Assembly: GCF_036555685.1 (NCBI RefSeq)
Contig: NZ_DATBKY010000231.1
Span: 1 to 33,939 of the forward strand
Source: Actinophytocola sp036555685
Lineage (GTDB): Bacteria > Actinomycetota > Actinomycetes > Mycobacteriales > Pseudonocardiaceae
Direction: 5' to 3'
DNA length: 33,939 bases
Shown: piece after piece, positions 7,260 to 15,312 of the stretch
Numbering within the stretch: position 1 is the stretch's first letter
Layout of the letters: every line of letters starts with the position of its first letter
The notes under the pieces: model-generated
Seen by the model: only the letters and a program-made list of their open reading frames with translations
What the model was told of the DNA's origin: nothing
The model's database searches: none
Position numbers and translations under genes: made by a program

Positions 7260-7296
7260 TCCCCTCGCCCGCCTCCTGACGAGACGGACGAGGGGA
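7260..7296 (-). terminator. Hairpin terminator after nrdJ
   Basis: Arms TCCCCTCG (7260-7267) and CGAGGGGA (7289-7296) form an 8-bp stem; the 21-nt loop can pair further (CTC with GAG). It begins 11 nt beyond the nrdJ stop in the minus direction. No T-tract follows. Confidence 0.6.
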
Positions 7297-7306
7297 GATA
7301 CGTCGG

Positions 7307-10126
7307 TCAGCTGCAGCCGGACGTCGAGCCGCAGCCCTCGCAGACGTAGCACGAGCCTGCCGGGCGCATCTTCGTGCCGCAGGTCATGCACAGGGGGGCG
7401 TCGGCGGCCTTGCCGAGGTGCAGTTCCAGCAGCTCGGTGGAGCTGTGCGCCTCCGTGATCTCCGGCGTCTCCGCCTTGGCCGGTTCGACGGCCGGCCGGG
7501 CCGGCGTCGAGTCGACCGAGACACGCATGCCCTCGATGTCCACGTCGGACGGTGCGCCGTAGTCGGTGCTGACCTGGGCGGCGCGCTCGTCCGCGGTGAA
7601 GATGCCCAGCTGCGCCCGCTTGTCGTACGGCAGGTAGTCCAGCGCGAGCCTGCGGAAGATGTAGTCCAGCACGCTGGTGGCGATCCGCAGGTCGGGGTCG
7701 TCCGTCATGCCGGCCGGCTCGAACCGCAGGTTCTGGAACTTGGAGACGTAGAACTCCAGCGGGATGCCGTACTGCAGGCCCACCGAAATGGACGTGGCGA
7801 AGGCGTCCATCACGCCGGCCAGCGTCGAGCCCTGCTTGCCCAGCTTGATGAAGATCTCGCCCAGCCCGTCGTCCGGGTACGAGCCCGCGTGCAGGTAGCC
7901 CTCGGCACCGGCAACGGTGAACGACACCGTCTGCGACGGGCGCTTCTTCGGCAGACGCTTGCGAACCGGGCGGTACTCGATGATCCTCTCGGGCTCAGCC
8001 GTGCCCTTCGCGCCCTTGCCGGCCGACAGCGGCTGGCCGACCTTGCAGTTGTCGCGGTAGATCGCGAGCGCCTTCAGGCCCAGCTTCCAGCCCTCGAAGT
8101 AGATCTGCTCGATGTCCTCGACGGTCGCCGCCTCCGGCATGTTCACCGTCTTGGAGATCGCACCCGAGATGAACGGCTGCACCGCGGCCATCATGCGCAC
8201 GTGCCCCATCGGGGCGATCGAGCGCTCGCCCATCGCGCAGTCGAACACCTCGTAGTGCTCGCGGCGCAGGCCCGGCGCGTCCACGACGTGCCCGTGCTCG
8301 GCGATGTACTCGACGATCGCCTCGATCTGCTCGTCCTGGTAGCCCAGCGCCTTGAGCGCACGCGGCACGGTCTGGTTGACGATCTGCATCGAGCCGCCGC
8401 CGACCAGCTTCTTGAACTTCACCAGCGCGAGGTCGGGCTCGATCCCGGTCGTGTCGCAGTCCATCATCAGGCCGATCGTGCCGGTCGGGGCGATCACCGC
8501 CGCCTGCGCGTTGCGCCAGCCGTTCGACGCGCCGACCCGCAGGCCCTCCTGCCACTCCCGAGTCGCGAGCTTCTGCACCGCGGTGTCGTTGTGGTGGTAG
8601 GTGCGGATGAGGTCGTTGGCCGCGGCGTGCTTGCGCATGACCCGCTGGTGCGCCTCGGCGTTGCGGATGTAGCCGTCGTACGGGCCGACGATGCCGGCCA
8701 GCTCCGCGGAGCGGCGGTAGGCGGTGCCGGTCATCAGCGAGGAGATGCTCGCCGCGAGCGCGCGACCGCCCTCGGAGTCGTACGCGTGGCCGGTCGCCAT
8801 CAGCAGCGCGCCGAGGTTGGCGTAGCCGATGCCCAGCTGGCGGAACTTGCGCGTGGTGTCGGCGATCGGCTCGGTGGGGAAGTCCGCGAAGCAGATCGAG
8901 ATGTCCATCGCGGTGATCACGAGCTCGACCGAGCGGCTGAACAGCTCCGCGTCGAACGTGCCGTCCTCACGCAGGAACTTCATCAGGTTCAACGACGCGA
9001 GGTTGCAGCTCGAGTTGTCCAGGTGCAGGTACTCGCTGCACGGGTTGGACGCGGTGATCCGCCCGGACTCGGGGCAGGTGTGCCAGTCGTTGATCGTGTC
9101 GTCGTACTGGATGCCGGGGTCGGCGCACTCCCACGCGGCACGCGCCATCTTGCGGAACAGGGACTTCGCGTCGACCCGCTCGAGGATCTCGCCGGTGGTC
9201 CGGGCGCGCAGGCCGAAGTCGTTGCCGTTCTCGACCGCGTGCATGAAGTCGTCGGAGACACGGATCGAGTTGTTCGCGTTCTGGTACTGCACCGACGTGA
9301 TGTCGGCGCCACCGAGGTCCATGTCGAAGCCCGCGTCGCGCAGGACGCGGATCTTCTGCTCTTCCTTGGCCTTGGTCTCGATGAACTCCTCGACGTCGGG
9401 GTGGTCGACGTCCAGGACGACCATCTTCGCGGCGCGGCGGGTGGCGCCCCCGGACTTGATGGTGCCGGCGGACGCGTCGGCGCCGCGCATGAACGAGACG
9501 GGGCCGGAGGCGGTGCCGCCGGACGAGAGCAGCTCCTTGGACGAGCGGATGCGGGAGAGGTTCAGACCGGCGCCGGAGCCGCCCTTGAAGATCAGGCCTT
9601 CCTCGCGGTACCAGTTGAGGATCGAGTCCATCGTGTCGTCGACGGAGAGGATGAAGCAGGCGGAAACCTGCTGCGGCGACGACGTTCCGACGTTGAACCA
9701 GACCGGCGAGTTGAAGCTGAACACCTGGTGCAGCAGCATCCAGACGAGCTCGTGCTCGAACGTCTCGGCATCGGCCGGAGTGGCGAAGTAGCCGTGCTTG
9801 ACCCCGCTGTCCACATAGGTCTTGACAACGCGGTCGATCAGCTGGCGCAGCGAGTGCTCGCGGACCGGGGTGCCCACCGCGCCGCGGAAGTACTTGCTGG
9901 TCACGATGTTCGTCGCGTTGACCGACCAGAACTCGGGGAACTCGACGCCCCGCTGCTCGAAGTTCACCGAGCCGTCGCGCCAGTTGGTCATCACCACGTC
10001 ACGCTGTTCCCACGTGACCTCGTCGTACGGGTGCACGCCCTGCGTGGTGTGCACACGCCGCACGGTGAGCCCCCGGCTCGCCTCCTGGGCGTCGTGCCCC
10101 GCGGACGCGCCGACCGTCTCCGTCAT
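7307..10126 (-). CDS. nrdJ: Adenosylcobalamin-dependent (class II) ribonucleotide reductase
   Basis: A 939-residue enzyme that reduces ribonucleotides to deoxyribonucleotides using coenzyme B12, independent of oxygen. Recognisable blocks are FNSPVWFNVG near the N-terminus, SACFILSVDDTMDSI, GGSGAGLNLS, NPCSEYLHLDNSSCNLASLNL (a conserved catalytic-site region), and PTGTIGLMMDCDT. The C-terminus has a Cys-rich zinc-ribbon-like end, CMTCG followed by CYVCEGCG. The ATG at 10126 is chosen because MTETV starts a normal N-terminus and is preceded by GGGAGAGGGA; the frame remains open upstream. nrdR lies 95 bp upstream on the same strand, so the two are probably one NrdR-controlled operon. No B12 riboswitch was recognised in the gap. 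Confidence 0.96.
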   Translation of the reverse strand: MTETVGASAGHDAQEASRGLTVRRVHTTQGVHPYDEVTWEQRDVVMTNWRDGSVNFEQRGVEFPEFWSVNATNIVTSKYFRGAVGTPVREHSLRQLIDRVVKTYVDSGVKHGYFATPADAETFEHELVWMLLHQVFSFNSPVWFNVGTSSPQQVSACFILSVDDTMDSILNWYREEGLIFKGGSGAGLNLSRIRSSKELLSSGGTASGPVSFMRGADASAGTIKSGGATRRAAKMVVLDVDHPDVEEFIETKAKEEQKIRVLRDAGFDMDLGGADITSVQYQNANNSIRVSDDFMHAVENGNDFGLRARTTGEILERVDAKSLFRKMARAAWECADPGIQYDDTINDWHTCPESGRITASNPCSEYLHLDNSSCNLASLNLMKFLREDGTFDAELFSRSVELVITAMDISICFADFPTEPIADTTRKFRQLGIGYANLGALLMATGHAYDSEGGRALAASISSLMTGTAYRRSAELAGIVGPYDGYIRNAEAHQRVMRKHAAANDLIRTYHHNDTAVQKLATREWQEGLRVGASNGWRNAQAAVIAPTGTIGLMMDCDTTGIEPDLALVKFKKLVGGGSMQIVNQTVPRALKALGYQDEQIEAIVEYIAEHGHVVDAPGLRREHYEVFDCAMGERSIAPMGHVRMMAAVQPFISGAISKTVNMPEAATVEDIEQIYFEGWKLGLKALAIYRDNCKVGQPLSAGKGAKGTAEPERIIEYRPVRKRLPKKRPSQTVSFTVAGAEGYLHAGSYPDDGLGEIFIKLGKQGSTLAGVMDAFATSISVGLQYGIPLEFYVSKFQNLRFEPAGMTDDPDLRIATSVLDYIFRRLALDYLPYDKRAQLGIFTADERAAQVSTDYGAPSDVDIEGMRVSVDSTPARPAVEPAKAETPEITEAHSSTELLELHLGKAADAPLCMTCGTKMRPAGSCYVCEGCGSTSGCS

Positions 10127-10221
10127 GACCAGTCCCTCTCCCTCGTTGATCGCTACCCCTGGCACGGACGTCCGCCCTGACGTCTCCGGCCGGTGTGGCC
10201 CGTTCCTGACTCGTTGCCGCC

Positions 10222-10674
10222 TCATTCGTCCTTTGTTCCCCGCAACCCCGCGATCTCCTTCTCGAAGTCCTCGATGGAGGAGAAGGAGCGATACACGCTG
10301 GCGAACCGGAGGTAGGCGACCTCGTCGAGCTCGCGCAGCGGACCGAGGATGGCGAGCCCGACCTCGTGGCTCGGCACCTCGGCGGCGCCGGTCGAGCGGA
10401 TCGTCTCCTCGACCAGCTGGGCCAGTTGCTGAAGGGCGTCCTCGTCGACCGGACGCCCCTGACACGCCCGGCGAACCCCGGTGACGACCTTTTCCCGGCT
10501 GAACGGCTCGGTGACGCCGGAGCGCTTCACCACCGCGAGAACCGCCTCCTCGACCGTGGTGAACCGCCGGCTGCACTTGGCGCACGACCGCCGGCGCCGG
10601 ATGACCTGGCCCTCGTCGACCTCTCGGGAATCGACGACCCGGGAGTCCGCATGGCGGCAGAACGGACACCGCAT
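10222..10674 (-). CDS. nrdR: Transcriptional repressor NrdR
   Basis: A 150-residue nucleotide-sensing repressor of ribonucleotide reductase genes. The N-terminal zinc ribbon uses Cys3, Cys6, Cys31 and Cys34 (CPFC ... CAKC). An ATP-cone follows at about 48-138, starting VVKRSGVTEPFSREKV, and binds ATP or dATP to set DNA affinity. Length is typical. The start is ATG at 10674. nrdJ lies just downstream, and two NrdR-box-like sites lie about 113-149 bp upstream, consistent with autoregulation of an nrdR-nrdJ operon. Confidence 0.96.
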   Translation of the reverse strand: MRCPFCRHADSRVVDSREVDEGQVIRRRRSCAKCSRRFTTVEEAVLAVVKRSGVTEPFSREKVVTGVRRACQGRPVDEDALQQLAQLVEETIRSTGAAEVPSHEVGLAILGPLRELDEVAYLRFASVYRSFSSIEDFEKEIAGLRGTKDE

Positions 10675-10786
10675 CCCAGATCACCCCTCGTGGCGTTTCA
10701 CGCCCGCAGGTCAGCCCACCTGGTGATCATCTTGTGGATGGCCGGTGGACAACGTGGCCCAACCTGTGGACTAACTACAAGCCTGT

Positions 10787-10823
10787 AACTACTAGATGTT
10801 GTGGTCGACACTAAGCCTAGACG
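10787..10823 (-). promoter_or_regulatory. Two candidate NrdR boxes
   Basis: On the minus strand, CGTCTAGGCTTAGTGT (10808-10823) fits the NrdR core CwA-N4-TwG well. A second, poorer candidate ACAACATCTAGTAGTT (10787-10802) has its centre exactly 21 bp away, two helical turns. Paired, helically phased boxes are usual for NrdR. The consensus is from memory and the second box deviates, so confidence is moderate. Confidence 0.4.
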
Positions 10824-11418
10824 CCACATGATGCAAGTCGTCCCAAGGTGCGACACGCGGACGGACGGGTGTTCCTCGGGTGTCCTGGGCGGTGCTCACC
10901 CGTGGCGGAGAGGGCGTGAGTGGCCGGTCTTGTGGGCATGCCGACGAGGCTTGGTGCGGTGCTCCGAACGGGCCACGCGGCGAGCCCCGAACTGGGTGGC
11001 GAGCCTCGGATGAGGCGCACGTGGCGGCCGCGCTGGGCGGCCGTGGCGGACTTTGGGTCCGGGCCGGGCCGGGGCGCTTGAGGGACGGGCCTGGAGCATG
11101 TCGGGGCCGGGTTGACGGCTTGGCCGAGGCTCATGGGTTGAGGAGCCGTGGCCGGCGTGGTCGTCGTGCGGTCGTCGTGCGGTCGTCGTGCGGTCGTCGT
11201 GCGGCTCAAGGCCGCTCAGCTCGCCTCCCTCGTGGCCTTGGACACGCCAATCAGGGCAGGTCTGGCGGCCTGCCCATCCCGGTGTACGCCAACTACCCAG
11301 CCGCACTGGATCGAGGGATCGAGCGGGTCCGCCGTTGATCAAGAAGCAGTGAGCTGGAGGCAAGATCGTCGCCAGCGCGCCCCCGCGTTCCCGGCCACCC
11401 GGCCCCAGAAACCCAGAC
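10824..11418. other. Non-coding stretch between nrdR and the LysM gene
   Basis: About 600 bp in which I see no credible gene. The open frames on both strands are low-complexity Arg/Pro/Thr-rich strings without motifs or ribosome sites. It contains a perfect 11-bp x4 tandem repeat (11160-11203) and a 31-bp segment at about 11129-11160 with diverged similarity to the other large gap near 30960. Further function not seen. Confidence 0.6.
11160..11203. repeat. Perfect 11-bp tandem repeat, four copies
   Basis: The unit GTCGTCGTGCG is repeated four times with no mismatch. An 11-bp period would break any reading frame on copy-number change, which supports a non-coding site. Perfect identity suggests recent slippage, so copy number may differ among strains. 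Confidence 0.95.
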
Positions 11419-11850
11419 TCACTCAGCAGGAACCGTCAGAGGCTGCCCAGGCGTGACCCCACCCTCCAGACCGCCGTTGAGCTCCCGAATCCGATCCACG
11501 ACTGCGTCAGCGTCGCTCCCCGGCGCAACCCGCCCCGCGAGCTCCCACAAGCTCTCCCCGGGCTCCACCCGCACAACCGTCGTCCGATGGGGAACCGACT
11601 CGGCACCGGAGCCCGACAACACCCCCAGGCCGACGACGGCGGCACACGCCACGCCCGCGACGGCGAGCAATAAGGACACGGGCAGGTGCTGACGACGTGG
11701 TTCGCAGGCCGTGCGTGGCATGACCCGCGGTGCGCGCGTGACACGCCGGCGACTCGGCGGGGCGACCGCATCGCGGCGCCCGCGCTGCAGGGGAATCGCC
11801 GGCTCGGCGTGCCGAGTGTGCTGCGTCGTCCTGTGCGTCGTCACGCTCAT
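11419..11850 (-). CDS. LysM-domain membrane protein, ChiZ/DivS-like SOS cell-division inhibitor candidate
   Basis: A 143-residue protein with a basic N-terminal cytoplasmic part (about 1-60), one membrane segment (about 63-83, VSLLLAVAGVACAAVVGLGV) and a C-terminal LysM domain (about 95-143) starting VVRVEPGESLWELAGRV. LysM binds peptidoglycan, so the C-terminus should face the wall. Position and architecture match Rv2719c (ChiZ), the DNA-damage-induced division suppressor divergent from lexA in M. tuberculosis, and corynebacterial DivS; this is inference from synteny. The ATG at 11850 has GGAGG upstream. Two abutting SOS boxes lie 38-69 bp upstream of the start, so LexA control is very likely. 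Confidence 0.85.
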   Translation of the reverse strand: MSVTTHRTTQHTRHAEPAIPLQRGRRDAVAPPSRRRVTRAPRVMPRTACEPRRQHLPVSLLLAVAGVACAAVVGLGVLSGSGAESVPHRTTVVRVEPGESLWELAGRVAPGSDADAVVDRIRELNGGLEGGVTPGQPLTVPAE

Positions 11851-11887
11851 GACTGCCTCCTGACGCGTTCGAACACCTGCCCGAAGC

Positions 11888-11919
11888 TCGAACAGTCGTT
11901 CGATCGAACCCTCGTGCGA
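11888..11919 (-). promoter_or_regulatory. Two abutting LexA (SOS) boxes upstream of the LysM gene
   Basis: TCGAACAGTCGTTCGA (11888-11903) is a perfect actinobacterial SOS palindrome (TCGAAC-N4-GTTCGA). TCGAACCCTCGTGCGA (11904-11919) follows with no gap and has one mismatch in its right half. A third, degenerate site (TCGAACACCTGCCCGA) lies at 11869-11884. They sit in the LysM gene's upstream region. Confidence 0.85.
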
Positions 11920-11967
11920 ATTTGTACCACGGGGCACTGACAAAAACGAGAACCGTCCGGCGTGTCG

Positions 11968-12008
11968 TCGAACAGGTGTTTGATCTCGTCGTCGCAGCCG
12001 GTTAACGT
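11968..12008 (+). promoter_or_regulatory. lexA promoter with overlapping SOS box
   Basis: TCGAACAGGTGTTTGA (11968-11983) is an SOS box with one mismatch. It overlaps a candidate -35 TTGATC (11980-11985), which is followed after 17 bp by TAACGT (12003-12008). LexA bound here would shut its own promoter. The transcript would have a leader of roughly 70 nt before the GTG at 12083. Confidence 0.7.
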
Positions 12009-12082
12009 CGAAGTCGCAGTTGAAACAGACAGTCACAGCCGGACGTTCGAACAAACGACCGGCTCGCAGGGAGGCAAGGGCA

Positions 12083-12850
12083 GTGCCACGCAAACCCGGA
12101 GGGATACCCAAGGGTGTCCCCAAGCGGAAGCCCCTCAAGGGGAACCTACGCAGCTTCCCGGACCTCGACCGGGACGACGCCGAGCTGCCCGTCCGGCAGC
12201 GTGAGGTGCTCGAGGTGATCCGCACCTGGGTGGAGCGCTTCGGCTACCCGCCGAGCGTCCGGGAGATCGGCGAGGCCGTCGGCCTGACCTCCACCTCCAG
12301 CGTCGCCTACCAGCTCCGCGCGCTGGAGCAGAAGGGCTACCTGCGCCGCGACCCCAACCGGCCGCGGGCGATCGGGGTTCTGCCGCCCGACGCCGAGCCG
12401 CTGCCCGTGGAAGAGGTCGGCGCCGCGACGCTGGTCGGTGAGGACACGATGGAGGAGGACACCGACAACGCGCCCCAGCCGGCGTACGTCCCGGTCCTCG
12501 GTCGCATCGCCGCCGGTGGTCCGATTCTCGCCGAGGAGGCCGTCGAGGACGTGTTCCCGCTGCCCAAGGAGATCGTCGGCGAGGGAGCGCTGTTCCTGCT
12601 CCGCGTCACCGGTGACTCGATGGTCGACGCGGCGATCACCGACGGCGACTGGGTCGTGGTACGCCAGCAGCCGACCGGCGAGAACGGCGAGATCGTCGCC
12701 GCCATGATCGACGGCGAGGCCACGGTCAAGACGTTCAAGCGCAAGGACGGCCACGTCTGGCTGATGCCCCACAACGAGGCCTACGAGCCCATCCCCGGCG
12801 ACGACGCGACGATCCTCGGCAAGGTCGTGGCGGTCCTGCGCCGCCTGTGA
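12083..12850 (+). CDS. lexA: SOS repressor LexA
   Basis: A 255-residue repressor of the DNA-damage response that cuts itself when stimulated by RecA filaments. The start is taken as GTG at 12083 because GGGAGG lies at the right distance; an upstream ATG at 12020 lacks this. A basic extension of about 35 residues (PRKPGGIPKGVPKRKP) precedes the winged helix (about 36-100, SVREIGEAVGLTSTSSVAYQL). The cleavage site is Ala144-Gly145 in GRIAAGG, the nucleophile Ser179 in GDSM, and the base Lys216 in ATVKTFKR. The promoter carries its own SOS box. The next gene starts within the lexA stop codon. Confidence 0.96.
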   Translation: MPRKPGGIPKGVPKRKPLKGNLRSFPDLDRDDAELPVRQREVLEVIRTWVERFGYPPSVREIGEAVGLTSTSSVAYQLRALEQKGYLRRDPNRPRAIGVLPPDAEPLPVEEVGAATLVGEDTMEEDTDNAPQPAYVPVLGRIAAGGPILAEEAVEDVFPLPKEIVGEGALFLLRVTGDSMVDAAITDGDWVVVRQQPTGENGEIVAAMIDGEATVKTFKRKDGHVWLMPHNEAYEPIPGDDATILGKVVAVLRRL

Positions 12851-14172
12851 TCGAGGCGCCGCCCGGCGCCGGCTTCTTCGCGACGCACACCGTCGCCGGG
12901 CTCGCCGCGGATCTGCGGACCGGCCGGCGCAGCGCCGCCGACCTGGTGGAACACGCGCTGGCCGAGGCCGCGAGGTCGACGCTCAACGCCTTCGTGACCG
13001 TCGACGAGCCGGGTGCCCGGGCCGCCGCGCACCGCGCCGCCGACGAGCTTGCCGCGGGAGTGGATCGCGGTCCCCTGCACGGGATCCCGGTCGCGGTCAA
13101 GGATCTCGTCGACACCGCGGGGCTGCGGACGACCATGGGCTCCCGGCACTTCGCCGACCGCGTACCCGACCGCGACGCCGAGTGCGTGCGCCGGCTGCGC
13201 GAGGCGGGCGCGGTCGTCGTCGGCAAGACCGTGACGCACGAGTTCGCCTACGGGCCCACCGGCGACAAGTCTGCACACGGCCCCGCGCACAACCCGTACC
13301 GGCCCGACGCCATGTCCGGCGGGTCCAGCGCGGGATCGGCGGTGGCCGTGGCCGCGGGCATCGTTCCGCTCGCGGTCGGCACGGACACCGGTGGCTCGGT
13401 GCGCATTCCCGCCGCGGCCTGCGGAGTCACCGGGCTGCGACCCACCTACGGGGCGGTCCCGGTCGACGGCGTGTTCCCGCTCTCCCCGACCCTGGACTCC
13501 GTGGGCCCGCTCGCCCGCACGATCGACGACTGCCGGCTGATGTGGCGCGTCCTGGCCGGCCGCGAAGCCCCCGAAGCGTCCACGCGACCGGTGCGGATCG
13601 GCTGGGTCGAGCCGGAGGCGTTCCACCCGGCCGACGAGGCCGTGACCGCCGCGGCGCGCAAGCTCGTGCCCGACGCGGAGACCGTCGAGGTGCCGGACGC
13701 CCGCGTGCTGCTGGCCGACTACCGCCTCATCCAGAGCGCCGAGGCCTACGAGATCCACGCCGAACGGGTCGCCCGCGCGCCCGAGCTCTTCGGCGACGAG
13801 CTCGTCGCCCGGCTGCGCGTCGCCGAGCAGGTGCGCGGCTGGGAGTACGTGCGTGCGCTCGAGCACCGGCGCCGCGCCGTCGCCACCGTCGAGACGCTGT
13901 TCGACGGCCAAGACGTGCTCGCGCTGCCCACGCTGCCGATCACCGCGCCGCCCATCGGCGCGCGGCGGACCAGCGCCGGCGGGCGCGAGGTCGACGTCCG
14001 CGCCGCCCTGTTGTCGCAGACCAGCCCGTGGAGTGTCCTCGGGCTGCCTGCGCTGTCCGTGCCCGCCGGCCTGGTTGACGGGATGCCGGCGGGCTTGCAG
14101 CTCGTCGCCAACCCCGGCGGCGAGGAACTGCTGTTCGTGGTGGCCGAGCGCCTCGTTCAGCCGCCGCGGTAG
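12847..14172 (+). CDS. Amidase-signature family hydrolase, overlapping lexA
   Basis: A 441-residue amidase-signature enzyme that hydrolyses amide bonds with a Ser-Ser-Lys triad: Lys85 (VAVKD), Ser160 (SGGSSAGS) and Ser184 (GTDTGGSVRIPA). Length and motif spacing are typical, without a signal peptide. It resembles single-gene amidases, and no gatB or gatC is adjacent, so a role in the tRNA amidotransferase is unlikely; the substrate is unknown. Its GTG start overlaps the lexA TGA in GTGA (12847-12850), which indicates translational coupling and transcription from the lexA promoter. Its 3' end overlaps the convergent gene by 16 bp. Confidence 0.9.
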   Translation: MIEAPPGAGFFATHTVAGLAADLRTGRRSAADLVEHALAEAARSTLNAFVTVDEPGARAAAHRAADELAAGVDRGPLHGIPVAVKDLVDTAGLRTTMGSRHFADRVPDRDAECVRRLREAGAVVVGKTVTHEFAYGPTGDKSAHGPAHNPYRPDAMSGGSSAGSAVAVAAGIVPLAVGTDTGGSVRIPAAACGVTGLRPTYGAVPVDGVFPLSPTLDSVGPLARTIDDCRLMWRVLAGREAPEASTRPVRIGWVEPEAFHPADEAVTAAARKLVPDAETVEVPDARVLLADYRLIQSAEAYEIHAERVARAPELFGDELVARLRVAEQVRGWEYVRALEHRRRAVATVETLFDGQDVLALPTLPITAPPIGARRTSAGGREVDVRAALLSQTSPWSVLGLPALSVPAGLVDGMPAGLQLVANPGGEELLFVVAERLVQPPR

Positions 14173-15245
14173 AACCGGCGGCGGGACCGCGAGGCGCGCC
14201 AGCGCAGCGACGCCAGCACGCCCATGACCAGCAGGATCGCCACGCCGGCCGCGGGCACGATCGGGATGCCCTGCTTCGAGACGCTGCTGGCGCTGTTGGC
14301 GATGTCGCCGGGCGGCGCGGGCGCGGCCGACTCGGGCGGCTTCTGCGAGCCGGACTGCTGGGCGGGCGGTGCCTCCGTCTGCTTCGCGACCAGCTCGGTC
14401 GCCTTGGCCACGAGGCGGATCGGCTGGCCGACCTTCTCCGACGCCGACACGAGCGAGCCGTCCGGCTCGAACGCGATCGCCTCACCCTGCGCCTCGTTCG
14501 GCAGCGGGACGCGGACCGGCTTCGTGTTCAGCGCCTTGACGATGTCCTTGTCCGGCGCGGCGTAGAGGTAGGCGTCGGTGTAGGTGCGCACCGCCACGAC
14601 CTTGCCGTCCGAGCTGACCGCGCCGCCGGTGACGGTCCGCGAACCCACGGCGCCCGGTACCGGGCCGCCGGGCGTGTTGGTCGCCGCCAGCTTGATGGTG
14701 GCGACCTTCTTCATGGGCGTCGGGCCGGGGCTCTTGAGCTGGCGGACCGGCGAGTAGACGCCGGCGTTGCCCACGTCCTTCGTGATGAAGTACGGCGCGC
14801 CGTTCGTGCCGACCAGCATGGCCTCGGCATCGTGCTTGCCGTCCGGGTAGGTCATCCGGTACAGCGTCGACTTGCCGGCCGGGGTCAGCGCGATGATGGC
14901 AGCGGTCGTGCGCTCCAGGTTGTTGTCGCCGCCGTCCGCGAGCAGGAACGTGCCGTCCGGGGCGCGGCCGAGATCCTCGACGTCGAAGGGGTCGACCTGG
15001 CCGACGATCTGCCGCTCGACTGTGCAGTCCTTCTTCAGGACCACGACCGTGGCCTTCTCACCGCCGTCGTTGACCGCGTACCACCGCTCCTTGTCCGCCC
15101 ACAGACCGGACAGCTCGGCCAGCGCCGGGTCCTTGTTCGTGCACTTGTTCGCCGGTTTGGCCGGTTGAGCCGGCTGGGCGGCTGCCGCCTGGGCAGGGAT
15201 CGTCAGCCCGAGCAGCAGAGAAACTGCTAGGACAGCTAGCCGCAC
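14157..15245 (-). CDS. Membrane-anchored beta-propeller-like surface protein
   Basis: A 362-residue exported protein of unknown function. Residues 1-24 are a signal peptide ending in AQA-AAA. The body (about 33-285) has repeated strand patterns with Asp/Gly turns (APDGTFLLADGGDN, SSDGKVVAVRTYTD, EPDGSLVSASEKVG), suggesting a beta-propeller. A Pro/Ala/Ser/Gln-rich linker (about 288-325) leads to one membrane segment (about 330-350, IVPAAGVAILLVMGVLASL) and a short Arg-rich tail, so it is tethered with the propeller outside. The start is GTG at 15245 behind GGAGGT. The last codons overlap the amidase gene on the other strand. Two cysteines (CTNKD, DCTVE) may form a disulfide. Confidence 0.8.
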   Translation of the reverse strand: MRLAVLAVSLLLGLTIPAQAAAAQPAQPAKPANKCTNKDPALAELSGLWADKERWYAVNDGGEKATVVVLKKDCTVERQIVGQVDPFDVEDLGRAPDGTFLLADGGDNNLERTTAAIIALTPAGKSTLYRMTYPDGKHDAEAMLVGTNGAPYFITKDVGNAGVYSPVRQLKSPGPTPMKKVATIKLAATNTPGGPVPGAVGSRTVTGGAVSSDGKVVAVRTYTDAYLYAAPDKDIVKALNTKPVRVPLPNEAQGEAIAFEPDGSLVSASEKVGQPIRLVAKATELVAKQTEAPPAQQSGSQKPPESAAPAPPGDIANSASSVSKQGIPIVPAAGVAILLVMGVLASLRWRASRSRRRFYRGG

Positions 15246-15312
15246 ACCACACCTCCGTGACCCGATCGTGACCGATCTGGAGTCCTACGGTATTCGCTAC
15301 TACGTATACGGA

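Noticed and set aside
7418..10180. Long plus-strand open frame opposite nrdJ
   Set aside because: Composition (Arg/Val/Asp/His-rich, no motifs) is a typical GC-rich shadow; nrdJ is unmistakable.
10127..10221. Possible B12 riboswitch before nrdJ
   Set aside because: The gap is only 95 bp, and no B12-box-like core or suitable multi-helix layout was seen.
10817..11363. Short frames with Thr/Arg/Asp repeats in the nrdR-LysM gap
   Set aside because: Frames depend on the 11-bp tandem repeat, lack ribosome sites and have low-complexity products on both strands.
12020..12082. Upstream ATG extension of LexA
   Set aside because: The ATG at 12020 lacks a ribosome site, while GTG 12083 has GGGAGG at proper distance.
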